Position numbers and translations under genes: made by a program. This document shows positions 8,871-16,494 of a stretch of DNA of 64,000 nt, piece after piece. Source of the stretch: Caproicibacter sp046707225 (GTDB taxonomy: Bacteria > Bacillota > Clostridia > Oscillospirales > Acutalibacteraceae); contig NZ_JBJKOP010000035.1 in assembly GCF_046707225.1 (NCBI RefSeq), positions 131,866 through 195,865 of the forward strand, given 5' to 3'. Position 1 is the stretch's first letter, and the number at the start of each line of letters is the position of its first letter. The notes beneath the pieces were generated by a model. The model was not told where the DNA came from. It saw only the letters and a program-made list of their open reading frames with translations, and searched no databases.

Positions 8871-9803
8871 ATGGCGCTGGACCGACTGATTGAAGCCATT
8901 GCAAAGAAGCAGAACCCGACGGTGGCGGGGCTCGACCCGAAACTGGACTACATCCCTGGTGATATAAAGGAAAAGGCGTTCCGGCAGTACGGAAAAACGC
9001 TGGACGGGGCCGCCGCCGCGATTCTGGAGTTTAACAAAGGGATCATCGACGCGCTGTGCCCCATTGTTCCGGCCGTTAAGCCGCAGTGCGCGTATTACGA
9101 AATGTACGGCTGGCAGGGGATGAAAGCCCTGCACGACACCATCGAGTACGCAAGGGAGAAAGGGCTGTTCGTCATTACGGACGGCAAGCGCAACGACATC
9201 GGCAGCACCATGCAGGCTTACGCCGCGGCGCACCTGGGCAAAACAGAGGTTGCGGGTGAAACGGCGGCCGCGTTCGGCGGCGACGCGCTGACGGTAAACG
9301 GGTACCTCGGCTCCGACGGGATTCTTCCGCTTTTGGATGTCTGCCGTGCGGAGGACAAGGGAATCTTCGTGCTGGTCAAGACCTCCAACCGTTCCTCCGA
9401 CGAAATTCAGAATCAGGCGCTGGAGGGCGGCGAGCCCCTGTATGAGACGATGGGGCAGTACTGTGAGGAGTGGGGCGAGGCCCTGCCCGGCAAATACGGA
9501 TACTCCGGGGTTGGCGCGGTGGTCGGTGCGACCTGGCCGGCGCAGCTCGGGGAACTGCGCGGGATGCTGTCAAAAACTTTTTTCCTGGTTCCGGGTTACG
9601 GCGCGCAGGGCGGCGGCGCGGAGGACGTGGCGCCCGCGTTCGAGCAAAACGGCCTCGGCGCGGTGGTAAACGCATCCCGCTCCATTCTCTGCGCGTGGCA
9701 GAAGCAGAACACGGCGCCGGAGGACTACGCCAAAGCCGCCGCGAAAGAAGCTGAAACAATGCGCGACGCGATCCTGACGAAAATCGGGAGGATCCGTCTG
9801 TGA
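8871..9803 (+). CDS. pyrF: Orotidine 5'-phosphate decarboxylase (type 2)
   Basis: Final step of UMP synthesis. 310 aa, matching the longer type 2 PyrF family rather than the ~240-aa classical form. The catalytic signature reads DGKRNDIGSTMQAYA. VPGYGAQGGG near residue 240 is the phosphate-binding region. AAGGAGG precedes the ATG. Its stop overlaps the GTG start of pyrK (GTGA), suggesting translational coupling. Confidence 0.97.
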   Translation: MALDRLIEAIAKKQNPTVAGLDPKLDYIPGDIKEKAFRQYGKTLDGAAAAILEFNKGIIDALCPIVPAVKPQCAYYEMYGWQGMKALHDTIEYAREKGLFVITDGKRNDIGSTMQAYAAAHLGKTEVAGETAAAFGGDALTVNGYLGSDGILPLLDVCRAEDKGIFVLVKTSNRSSDEIQNQALEGGEPLYETMGQYCEEWGEALPGKYGYSGVGAVVGATWPAQLGELRGMLSKTFFLVPGYGAQGGGAEDVAPAFEQNGLGAVVNASRSILCAWQKQNTAPEDYAKAAAKEAETMRDAILTKIGRIRL

Positions 9804-10567
9804 AATCCTATGATACGGCAGCCTGTGAAATTCTGAAAAAGGCCGAAATCGCGCCCGGCTTTTTTGACCTGACCGTTTCCTGCGCGGAGGCGGCGCGCAA
9901 GGCCCGCACGGGGCAGTTCGCCCAGTTTCTGGTGCCGGGGAAAACCCTGCGCCGTCCCATTTCAATCTGCGGCATTGACCGCGCAAACGGCACGCTGCGC
10001 TTTGTCTTTCAGGTTCGGGGCGAGGGGACCCGGGCGCTGTCCCTTCTGAATCCGGGCGAACCGGTCAACCTGCTCGTGCCGCTCGGGAACGGTTTCGATT
10101 TGGGGGACACGTCCCGCCGGGCGCTGTTTGTCGGCGGCGGCATCGGGGTTCCGCCATTGCTGGAGGCGGCGAAGCCGTTCGGGAAAAACGCGGTTCTGGC
10201 CGCCGGATTCCGCAGCCGGGACGCGGTGATTCTGAAAGACGACTTTGAATCGACCGGATGCGAAACCCGCATTGCGACCGACGACGGTTCGTTCGGGCGC
10301 CGCGGGCTGGTTTTGGACCTGATCGGGGACTTAGCGTTCGACGTCGTCTTTGCCTGCGGGCCGAAGCCGATGCTCCGCGCGGTCGCGAAGCTGGCGGCGG
10401 AGCACGGCGTTGAGTGCTATGTTTCCATGGAGGAACGCATGGCGTGCGGAATCGGCGCATGCCTTGGCTGTGCGGTAAAGCTGCGCGGGGAAAACGGGGA
10501 TTATTTTGGGCATGTGTGCAAAGACGGCCCGGTTTTTGATGCGAAAACCGTTGTGTGGGAGGAATGA
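9800..10567 (+). CDS. pyrK: Dihydroorotate dehydrogenase electron-transfer subunit
   Basis: FAD and [2Fe-2S] subunit that passes electrons from PyrD to NAD+. 255 aa. N-terminal FAD domain with RRPISICG (about residue 52), NAD domain with FVGGGIGVPPLL (about 109-120), and a C-terminal cysteine cluster MACGIGACLGCAVK plus HVC for the iron-sulfur centre. The GTG start overlaps the pyrF stop. Its presence marks the PyrD partner as class 1B. Confidence 0.97.
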   Translation: MKSYDTAACEILKKAEIAPGFFDLTVSCAEAARKARTGQFAQFLVPGKTLRRPISICGIDRANGTLRFVFQVRGEGTRALSLLNPGEPVNLLVPLGNGFDLGDTSRRALFVGGGIGVPPLLEAAKPFGKNAVLAAGFRSRDAVILKDDFESTGCETRIATDDGSFGRRGLVLDLIGDLAFDVVFACGPKPMLRAVAKLAAEHGVECYVSMEERMACGIGACLGCAVKLRGENGDYFGHVCKDGPVFDAKTVVWEE

Positions 10568-10569
10568 AA

Positions 10570-11481
10570 ATGGCGGATTTACAGGTGAACATTGCGGGCG
10601 TAACGTTCAGCAATCCGCTGATCGCGGCCTCCGGCACATTCGGCTTCGGCAGGGAATTCGCACAGTTCTATCCGCTTTCCACGCTTGGAGGCATCGCCTG
10701 CAAGGGCCTGACGCTCCGGGAGCGGGCCGGCAACCCGCCGCCGCGCATCGCCGAAACGCCGGGCGGGATGCTGAACTCCGTCGGGCTGCAAAACCCGGGC
10801 GTCGAGCATTTTATCCGGGAAGATCTGCCGTGGCTGCGGGAACAGGGTACTGCGGTGATCGCGAATATCGCCGGAAACACGCCGGAGGAGTACTGCAAAA
10901 TGGCGGAACGTCTTTCGGAAGCAGAGGTTGACATGGTCGAACTGAACATCTCCTGCCCGAACGTGAAGCAGGGCGGCGCGGCTTTCGGAACGTCGTGTGA
11001 AAGCGCGGCGGCAGTTACGGCGGCGGTTCGCAGGTACTGCAAAAAACCGCTGATGGTCAAGCTTTCCCCGAACGTCACGGACATCGGAGAAATCGCCGCG
11101 GCGGTCGAGGGCGCGGGAGCGGACGCGCTGTCGATGATCAACACGCTGACCGGCATGCGCATCGACCTTCGCACCCGCCGCCCGATTCTGAAAAACAACA
11201 CGGGCGGCCTTTCCGGCCCGGCGCTGCTGCCGGTCGCCCTGCGGATGGTCTGGCAGGCAAGCTCCCGCGTGAAAATACCGATCGTGGGCCTCGGAGGCAT
11301 TTCAACCTGGCAGGATGCGGTGGAAATGCTGTTGGCGGGTGCGTCCGCCGTGCAGATCGGCACCGTCCTGTTTTCCGATCCCTACGCGCCGGTTAAAATT
11401 CTGGAGGGGCTGGAAGCTTACCTGAATGAGAATGAAATTCCGGCGGTTTCGGAGCTGACCGGGAAGGTGAAGCCATGGTAG
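10570..11481 (+). CDS. pyrD: Dihydroorotate dehydrogenase, class 1B catalytic subunit
   Basis: Oxidises dihydroorotate to orotate with FMN and pairs with PyrK. 303 aa from the ATG at 10570, chosen because GGAGGA at 10558-10563 is six bases upstream; the ATG at 10564 overlaps that site. Active-site cysteine in NISCPNVKQGG, FMN/phosphate region in VGLGGISTWQDAVEMLLAGA. The stop overlaps the start of a small Cys-rich gene. Confidence 0.97.
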   Translation: MADLQVNIAGVTFSNPLIAASGTFGFGREFAQFYPLSTLGGIACKGLTLRERAGNPPPRIAETPGGMLNSVGLQNPGVEHFIREDLPWLREQGTAVIANIAGNTPEEYCKMAERLSEAEVDMVELNISCPNVKQGGAAFGTSCESAAAVTAAVRRYCKKPLMVKLSPNVTDIGEIAAAVEGAGADALSMINTLTGMRIDLRTRRPILKNNTGGLSGPALLPVALRMVWQASSRVKIPIVGLGGISTWQDAVEMLLAGASAVQIGTVLFSDPYAPVKILEGLEAYLNENEIPAVSELTGKVKPW

Positions 11482-11621
11482 AGAAAAAGGAAAACTGCCC
11501 GTGCCCGCGCCTCAAATGCAGACGGCACGGCGACTGTGAGGCGTGCAGAGAACATCATCACAGGCCGGGAAATCCGCCGTACTGTGAAAGAGAGAAAAAA
11601 ACGGAGGGAAAAATAAATTGA
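11475..11621 (+). CDS. 48-residue Cys/His-rich small protein
   Basis: ATG at 11475 overlaps the pyrD stop and reads to a TGA at 11619-11621 that overlaps the TTG start of the next gene. The product begins VEKKENCPCPRLKCRRHGDC and ends in a lysine-rich tail. It has six cysteines (C8, C10, C15, C21, C24, C37) and several histidines (H18, H27-29), as in a small zinc-binding domain. Overlaps on both sides argue for translational coupling and a real gene. I believe similar short CPCP..C.RHG.C..C proteins occur in other Clostridia, but cannot confirm that here. Function unknown. Confidence 0.75.
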   Translation: MVEKKENCPCPRLKCRRHGDCEACREHHHRPGNPPYCEREKKTEGKIN

Positions 11622-12292
11622 CAAGATTGGTATTCGTCCGCCACTGCGAGGCGGAGGGGAACACAAAGGGCGTCCTTCAGGGGCGAACGGACTGCGACGT
11701 AAGCGGAAACAGCGCAGTTCAGCTGGAGCTGGTTTCCATGCGCCTGCGCAACGAGCCGTTTGACGCCATGTATTCCAGCCCGCTCAAACGCGCGTTCAAG
11801 ACGGCGCAGGCAATCAACCGCTACCACAATCTTCCCATTCAGGTGGATAAGCGCCTTTCGGAAATCGACGTCGGAGTCTGGGAAGGGCGTTCCTGGGCGG
11901 AAATTGAGCGCGAGGATTCCCCGATGGTTGCCGTTTGGAACGAATTCCCCGGAAAGTTCCATGCAGAGGGCGGAGAGTCGATGCAGGAGGTTTACGACCG
12001 CATGTGGGCGGCCGCGTTGGAAATCGCCGGGGCTAATCCGGGAAAAACCGTCTGCGTCGTTTCCCACGGATGCGCGATCCGGAACCTGTTGTGCCATGCT
12101 TTGGGCTGGCCGGTCGACCGGGTTGGGGAGATCGGCTGGTGCGACAACACGGCCGTCAGCGTGGTAGACTTTGACGACGAGCTGAGGGCGAAGGTCGTCA
12201 AAATGAACGACGCCTCCCATATTCCGCCGGAGCTTTCCGTCTACCGCAGAAACGGGCAGGACCTGTCGGACGCCAAGGCGGTCGCGCCGTGA
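11618..12292 (+). CDS. Histidine phosphatase (phosphoglycerate mutase-like)
   Basis: 224 aa. The RHC/E motif LVFVRHCEAEGN near residue 5-16 carries the phospho-accepting histidine, YSSPLKRAFKTAQ the second arginine, and VSHGCAIRNLL the second histidine. This is the cofactor-independent-looking branch that includes CobC and GpmB-like phosphatases; substrate unknown. TTG start with GGAGGG ten bases upstream. It overlaps ruvX (GTGA). Confidence 0.9.
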   Translation: MTRLVFVRHCEAEGNTKGVLQGRTDCDVSGNSAVQLELVSMRLRNEPFDAMYSSPLKRAFKTAQAINRYHNLPIQVDKRLSEIDVGVWEGRSWAEIEREDSPMVAVWNEFPGKFHAEGGESMQEVYDRMWAAALEIAGANPGKTVCVVSHGCAIRNLLCHALGWPVDRVGEIGWCDNTAVSVVDFDDELRAKVVKMNDASHIPPELSVYRRNGQDLSDAKAVAP

Positions 12293-12723
12293 AGATCCTT
12301 GCCGTTGACCTTGGAATGGCGCGAACCGGGCTGGCTGTGTGCGACGAGGGCGAGGTGCTGGCCTCGCCGGTCCGCGTTGTGGCTCAACGGAACCGGGAAC
12401 GGCTGGCCGAAGCCGTCGCACACGAAGCGACTGCCCTTGCGGTCAAACAGATCGTTGTGGGACTGCCGCGCAACATGGACGGATCGGAGGGCGAGAGCGC
12501 CCAAAACGCCAGAAAGTTTGCGGAGCTGTTGAAGGCGCAAAGCGGCCTGCCGGTCGAGCTTTGGGATGAGCGCGGAACAACGATCACCGCACACGGGTAT
12601 CTGAATGACACGGATACGCGCGGGAAAAAGCGGAAAGCGGTCATTGACGCCGTCGCGGCTACTGTGATTTTACAGGATTACCTTTCTTTTCGTAAAAATC
12701 AAAAAAACGGAAAGCGTTCGTAA
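12289..12723 (+). CDS. ruvX: Putative pre-16S rRNA nuclease / Holliday junction resolvase-like
   Basis: RuvX/YqgF family RNase H-fold protein, 144 aa, the usual length. Motifs: ILAVDLGMARTGLAVCD at the N-terminus (first catalytic aspartate D6), VVGLPRNMDGSEG, and VELWDERGTTITA with a second acidic site. The family is implicated in 16S rRNA 5' maturation. The GTG start overlaps the upstream stop. Last gene of the operon; a terminator follows. Confidence 0.93.
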   Translation: MKILAVDLGMARTGLAVCDEGEVLASPVRVVAQRNRERLAEAVAHEATALAVKQIVVGLPRNMDGSEGESAQNARKFAELLKAQSGLPVELWDERGTTITAHGYLNDTDTRGKKRKAVIDAVAATVILQDYLSFRKNQKNGKRS

Positions 12724-12760
12724 CCCCGTGAACGGGGCGGGAAGCTTTCCGCTTTTCTGT
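12708..12760. terminator. Terminator between ruvX and degV
   Basis: CGGAAAGC / GCTTTCCG stem enclosing a CCCCGTGAACGGGG hairpin, with A-rich sequence on one side and T-rich on the other, so it may serve both converging genes. Confidence 0.75.
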
Positions 12761-12773
12761 TTTGGGCCGCTAT

Positions 12774-13667
12774 CTACTGCTTTTGCTGCTCGTATTCCCG
12801 GTCCTGGCCCAGATAAAACAGCGCGACGGTTCCGGTTCCCGTGTGCGCGCCGATGACCGGCCCGATCGGCGCTGTTTCAATCTGCGTAACGCCGAGCCGC
12901 CTTTTGATTTCGGAGGCGACATACTCGCAACCCTCCGGTGAATCGCTGTGGCTGATAAAAATCATCTGTTTGTCGGGCTCGATGCAGGTTTTTTCCATAT
13001 GGCCCACCAACGTGTCCAGCGACTGTTTGCGCCCGCGGATTTTTTCCATGAGGATGATATGCCCCTGATCGTCAAAGTGCATAACGGGCTTGATGCCGAG
13101 CATGGTTCCGACCAGAGCGGAAGCGCCGGAAATTCTTCCTCCGCGTTTTAAATGGTTCAGATCGTCGACCGTGAACCAGTGGTGCATGCGGTTGCGGTTC
13201 TGCTCCATCCAGCTTCGGACTTCCTCCAGGGAAGCGCCGCCGCGCTTCATCATCGCGGCGTGGTACACCAGCAGGCCCTCCCCCATGGAAGCTGCCAGCG
13301 TGTCAGCCGTTGCAATTCTGCGCTGCGGATATTTTGCCGCTAATTCCTTCGCCGCGATGACGGAATTATTATAGGTTCCGCTCAGACCGGAGGAAAAACC
13401 GAGGTAGAGAACGTCCTGCCCGGCGGCAAGATACGGCTCGAAGGTTTCCGCAAAGGTGGCAATGCTGATCTGATTGGTTGTGGAAGTTTCTCCCGCTGCG
13501 ATTCTTCGGTAAAACTCATGGGAAGAAAGATCACGTTCATCCGGATAATCCAGCAGGGAGTCGTCCCCGATTGTAAAACTCATGGGGATGACGGTAAGGT
13601 CCAGTCTGTCTGTCTGCTCTTGAGTCAAATCGGTATTGGAATCCGTTATAATTCTGTAATCGCTCAT
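12774..13667 (-). CDS. DegV family fatty-acid-binding protein
   Basis: 297 aa from the ATG at 13667, preceded by GGAAAGGGG. Begins SDYRIITDSNTDLTQEQ and contains FLGFSSGLSGTYNNS-type (YLGFSSGLSGTYNNS) and TLAASMGEG segments of the DegV fold, which binds one fatty-acid chain and often acts as FakB with a fatty-acid kinase. No fakA gene is in the window. A second DegV gene lies about 5 kb away. Confidence 0.93.
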   Translation of the reverse strand: MSDYRIITDSNTDLTQEQTDRLDLTVIPMSFTIGDDSLLDYPDERDLSSHEFYRRIAAGETSTTNQISIATFAETFEPYLAAGQDVLYLGFSSGLSGTYNNSVIAAKELAAKYPQRRIATADTLAASMGEGLLVYHAAMMKRGGASLEEVRSWMEQNRNRMHHWFTVDDLNHLKRGGRISGASALVGTMLGIKPVMHFDDQGHIILMEKIRGRKQSLDTLVGHMEKTCIEPDKQMIFISHSDSPEGCEYVASEIKRRLGVTQIETAPIGPVIGAHTGTGTVALFYLGQDREYEQQKQ

Positions 13668-13713
13668 TTTATCGGAACCCCTTTCCGGAATTGGTGGTTG
13701 TCTTTTTGAACAC

Positions 13714-13742
13714 ATTATACCTTTTATTGCCAATTTTGTCCA
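13714..13742 (-). promoter_or_regulatory. Predicted degV promoter
   Basis: Minus strand: TGGACA (13737-13742), 17 bp, TATAAT (13714-13719). degV thus appears to have its own promoter downstream of the terminator that closes the RNA element next to it. Confidence 0.65.
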
Positions 13743-13761
13743 TAAAATGATGGACAAAAAG

Positions 13762-13785
13762 AAAAAAGCCCCTGAAATTCAGGGA
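13762..13785 (-). terminator. Intrinsic terminator of the minus-strand RNA element
   Basis: CCCTGAA / TTCAGGG stem with T6 on the minus strand. There is no T-run on the plus strand, so it ends minus-strand transcription coming from the DUF1292 gene side. Confidence 0.85.
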
Positions 13786-13945
13786 CAATCCATATAATAT
13801 AAAAGACCCGCCTGGCCGTAACGTGCTGAATAACCTGCTACCAGTAGCAGGTGGGTGCCCGCCCGACGACTTCGCACTCCCTTCGTCCGGCAAAAGCCGG
13901 GAGGTCTGAAGTCCGCCGCCGGAGCCGAAGCTCCCGATTCAAAAT
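13766..13945 (-). ncRNA. Candidate structured non-coding RNA
   Basis: A roughly 180-base minus-strand stretch after the DUF1292 gene without a credible ORF. It holds a chain of strong stems: GGGAGC-ttcg-GCTCC (about 13921-13935), a long arm GACTTC/GAAGTC enclosing CTCCC/GGGAG and CCGGC/GCCGG (13868-13913), and ACCTGCTAC / GTAGCAGGT (13832-13851) nested in GGCGGGT / ACCCACC. It ends in an intrinsic terminator. A possible TACAAT -10 lies near 13945. It could be a small RNA such as 6S RNA, or a processed 3' UTR; I could not match it to a family by eye, and the 5' end is uncertain. Confidence 0.5.
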
Positions 13946-13996
13946 TGTAGGGTTATTTCTGCACAAATCCGCGCACCAGGCAGGATGCAAACAAAA

Positions 13997-14338
13997 TCAG
14001 TCTTCGATATTATCCTCGTCCTCCGGCAAATCGCCTTCGGAATTGTCGTCTTCGTCGCTGTACAGCTCCTCAAACCGGCTTTCAAACTGTTCCGCGAGCC
14101 GGTCAAGCAGGGCTTCATCATCCACCTCTGCGAGCTGCTGTTCACCGTTTTCTTCTATAGATTCAAAAATATAATAGGTTCCTTCTGCGTCGATCTTATC
14201 CTGAGGGTCACTGAGAACGGGCAGCAGAGCGTAAAAGCATCCGTCGTCGTTGTCGATGACATCCAATATTTCAAACTCATGCTCATTGCCTTCATCGTCC
14301 ACCAGGGTCAGAATATCAGGGCCGAATTCGTCTTGCAT
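13997..14338 (-). CDS. DUF1292 (YrzB-like) protein
   Basis: 113-aa acidic protein from the ATG at 14338, which has AAGGAGA 8 bases upstream; an ATG eight codons earlier is less likely. DILTLVDDEGNEHEFEILDVID and YYIFESIEENGEQQLAEVDDEALLDRLAEQFE are typical of DUF1292. In many Firmicutes this gene sits next to ruvX, and here it is one gene away. Molecular role unknown. The last 20 residues are almost all acidic. Confidence 0.9.
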   Translation of the reverse strand: MQDEFGPDILTLVDDEGNEHEFEILDVIDNDDGCFYALLPVLSDPQDKIDAEGTYYIFESIEENGEQQLAEVDDEALLDRLAEQFESRFEELYSDEDDNSEGDLPEDEDNIED

Positions 14339-14471
14339 CAGGGAACTCTCCTTACGATTCATTTCTGTTTTCTCGTCGTTATCATTCTACGCTGATAGGG
14401 CCGACAAGTCAACAGGAAAATTATATGAGAAAAAATTATACTAAAAATTTTTAATATTTTTAAAAAATATA

Positions 14472-14500
14472 TTGACTTATACTATAACAGCCTCTATAAT
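14472..14500 (+). promoter_or_regulatory. Near-consensus promoter without an adjacent gene
   Basis: TTGACT (14472-14477), 17-bp spacer, TATAAT (14495-14500). It faces about 540 bases with no convincing coding sequence, and so probably drives an untranslated RNA. Confidence 0.75.
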
Positions 14501-14506
14501 GTAAGT

Positions 14507-15030
14507 GTAAAGAAAAGGGAAAACAAAGATCGATGCGGTTTCCCATTTGCGGCCGGGGCTGCAGGAGAAAGGGAAACAAAAGAAGCGCATCGAAAAGAAA
14601 CGAACTTTTCTGCTTGAGAAGGGAGTGAGTCCAATGGGCAGGGGTGAGGACCAGCAGACAGCGCAGCCGTCGTTCGTTGGGCGGGGACTTTCAGAAAATC
14701 AAGGAAAGGAATGAAGCGGATAACGGCCTATTGCAGGAACGGACTTTTGCCCGGCCGGCGCACCGCAGTTTACTTTCACAGCTGATTCCGGCTTCGAAAT
14801 GAAGCATTCTTCCGGGACAGAATGACAAGGCGGCTCAGTGAAAAACGCATGTGGGCTCGGACCGGAGAAACATTTAATTGGTGATTCCGATGTATTGATT
14901 TGGGGAGTTTTTTTCCCGCAGCAAAACCGGTTCCTAGCGGATCGGTTTTCTGCCGGGACGGAAGACAAAACAATTCACACAGTTTATATTGCAGGGCTCC
15001 GGCGGATACCGCCGGAGCCCTCGTTAAGTT
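14507..15030 (+). ncRNA. Possible long untranslated RNA
   Basis: Stretch between the promoter at 14472-14500 and the T-box promoter. Visible structure: an arm CGATGCG / CGCATCG with GTTTCCC / GGGAAAC inside and GCGGCC / GGCTGC at the tip (about 14532-14602), AAAACCG / CGGTTTT (about 14923-14950), and a perfect GGGCTCCGGCGG / CCGCCGGAGCCC hairpin (14996-15020), whose weak T-tract could still end the RNA. A 26-codon ORF at 14634-14714 with a GGGAGTG site is too short to judge. I do not recognise an RNA family. The 5' end is inferred from the promoter; the 3' end is a guess. Confidence 0.4.
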
Positions 15031-15044
15031 TTCGGGAAAACTTC

Positions 15045-15073
15045 TTGACAAATCTGAAACGGTCGTTTATAGT
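15045..15073 (+). promoter_or_regulatory. Promoter of the T-box/BASS transporter unit
   Basis: TTGACA (15045-15050), 17 bp, TATAGT (15068-15073), placing the RNA start near 15080, just ahead of T-box stem I. Confidence 0.8.
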
Positions 15074-15098
15074 TAAGAAAAACACGGATAGACAAATG

Positions 15099-15367
15099 CG
15101 ATGATTGGGAAAAGTAACGTGCTTTCTTCGCGGAAGAGAATTGCCGGTCGGTGCGAGGCATGGCGGGGACCGCGTGAAACATCACCCATAAGCATTCATC
15201 TGAAGGGCCTTCCGGCCTGTGTAGGAGCGAACGGCCGGCAGCCGTTACCTTGCCGGGCATTGAAGACGATGCCTAATGAGAGGCCGTCCCGAAGGACGGC
15301 AAGAAGAGTGGTACCGCAGAAGCTTTTCAGGGCTTTTGCCTCTTTGGAGGCAAAAGCCCTTTTTGCG
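15099..15367 (+). promoter_or_regulatory. T-box riboswitch leader
   Basis: tRNA-sensing leader. Stem I contains the AAAAGTAACG specifier-loop side, an AGAGAA bulge, a GGTGCGAG apical loop and the return strand ending GTGAAACATCACCC. The T-box itself reads AGAGTGGTACCGC at 15305-15317, beside a GCCGTCC / GGACGGC stem. A terminator hairpin (GGGCTTTTGCCTC / GAGGCAAAAGCCC, T5) lies at 15329-15365. Uncharged tRNA should stabilise the antiterminator and switch on the downstream transporter. The specifier codon cannot be assigned with certainty by eye; ATC (Ile), followed by an A, is my best reading, with ACA or AAC as alternatives. Confidence 0.93.
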
Positions 15368-15435
15368 TCTGTGCGGCAGATTCCGCAGATCATGCGCGGT
15401 TGTCTCGATGTGTTCAAATTTTGGAGGGAAGAATT

Positions 15436-16395
15436 ATGAATGCTTTGAAAAAACTGAGTGACCTTGCCGGAAAGTACATGGCGGTTCTTTCGCTGGCCGT
15501 TGCCCTTGTCGCCCTGCTCTCCCCGCATGCCTTTACCTGGGCCGCTCCTCACATCACGCTGCTGCTGGGAGTTGTAATGTTCGGAATGGGCTTAACGCTG
15601 AAGCTTTCTGATTTCAGAGAAGTTTTCCGCAGACCGAAGGATGTTTTTGCAGGCTTTCTGTTCCAGTTTACGGTCATGCCGCTTGTCGCGTTCGCGCTGG
15701 CAAAGCTTTTTCAGCTGCCCGCCGAACTGGCGGTCGGCGTGATATTGGTCGGCACCTGCCCGGGCGGTACTTCTTCCAACGTCATGACTTACCTCGCCAA
15801 GGGCGACGTGGCCCTTTCCGTCAGCATGACCATGGTTTCCACCGTCGCCGCGCCGCTGATGACGCCGCTGCTGACCTGGTGGCTGGCCGGAACCTGGGTT
15901 TCGGTGTCGTTCTGGTCGATGTTCCTTTCCATCTGCAAGGTTGTTCTGCTTCCGATTGTCCTCGGTCTGATTGTCCATCAGCTGTTCGGAGACAAAGTCA
16001 CCGCGTTCAACGATGTTCTGCCGCTGGTTTCCGTGACCGCCATCGCGCTGATCATCGGGGCCGTCGTCGGCGGCAACGCCGCGAAGATCATGACAAGCGG
16101 CCTTTTGGTCTGCCTGGTCGTGATTCTTCATAATATGTGCGGTTACGGCCTTGGCTTTCTCGGGGCGAAGCTGTTTGGGATGGACGCCGCGAAGCGCAAC
16201 GCTGTGGCGATTGAAGTCGGCATGCAGAACTCCGGACTTGCCGTGACCCTTGCCGCCGCGCATTTTTCACCGGCCGCCGCGATTCCGGGCGCGATCTTCA
16301 GTGTGTGGCATAATTTTTCCGGTTCGATCGTCGCAAATCTGATGGCGAATCATATGAGGAAAACCTCCGCTTTGAAAAAATCCCCGGCGGAATAA
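15436..16395 (+). CDS. BASS family Na+-dependent organic anion transporter
   Basis: Bile acid:sodium symporter family permease, 319 aa, about nine or ten hydrophobic helices. ATG at 15436 has GGAGGGAA seven bases upstream. Conserved motifs: LGVVMFGMGLTL (about residue 47-58), VGTCPGGTSSNVMTYLAKGDVALS near residue 112-135 and EVGMQNSGLAVTLA near 271-284, the Na+/substrate crossover regions. Bacterial relatives move pantoate or keto acids (PanS) as well as bile acids. The T-box in front implies that uptake is linked to shortage of one aminoacyl-tRNA, so an amino-acid precursor such as a branched keto acid is a reasonable guess. Confidence 0.93.
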   Translation: MNALKKLSDLAGKYMAVLSLAVALVALLSPHAFTWAAPHITLLLGVVMFGMGLTLKLSDFREVFRRPKDVFAGFLFQFTVMPLVAFALAKLFQLPAELAVGVILVGTCPGGTSSNVMTYLAKGDVALSVSMTMVSTVAAPLMTPLLTWWLAGTWVSVSFWSMFLSICKVVLLPIVLGLIVHQLFGDKVTAFNDVLPLVSVTAIALIIGAVVGGNAAKIMTSGLLVCLVVILHNMCGYGLGFLGAKLFGMDAAKRNAVAIEVGMQNSGLAVTLAAAHFSPAAAIPGAIFSVWHNFSGSIVANLMANHMRKTSALKKSPAE

Positions 16396-16421
16396 TACGA
16401 ACTTTTCAGGAACGGCGCTTC

Positions 16422-16449
16422 AATCACCCCCTTGCGGGGTGATTTTTTT
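16422..16449 (+). terminator. Terminator after the BASS gene
   Basis: ATCACCCC / GGGGTGAT stem with a T7 tail. Confidence 0.88.
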
Positions 16450-16494
16450 AAGCGTTTATGGTATGATAATCGGAAAGAAAGGGTGTGGTCGGCT

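Noticed and set aside
14838..15104. Plus-strand 88-codon ORF
   Set aside because: It runs across the T-box promoter and the terminator-like hairpin and has no ribosome site.
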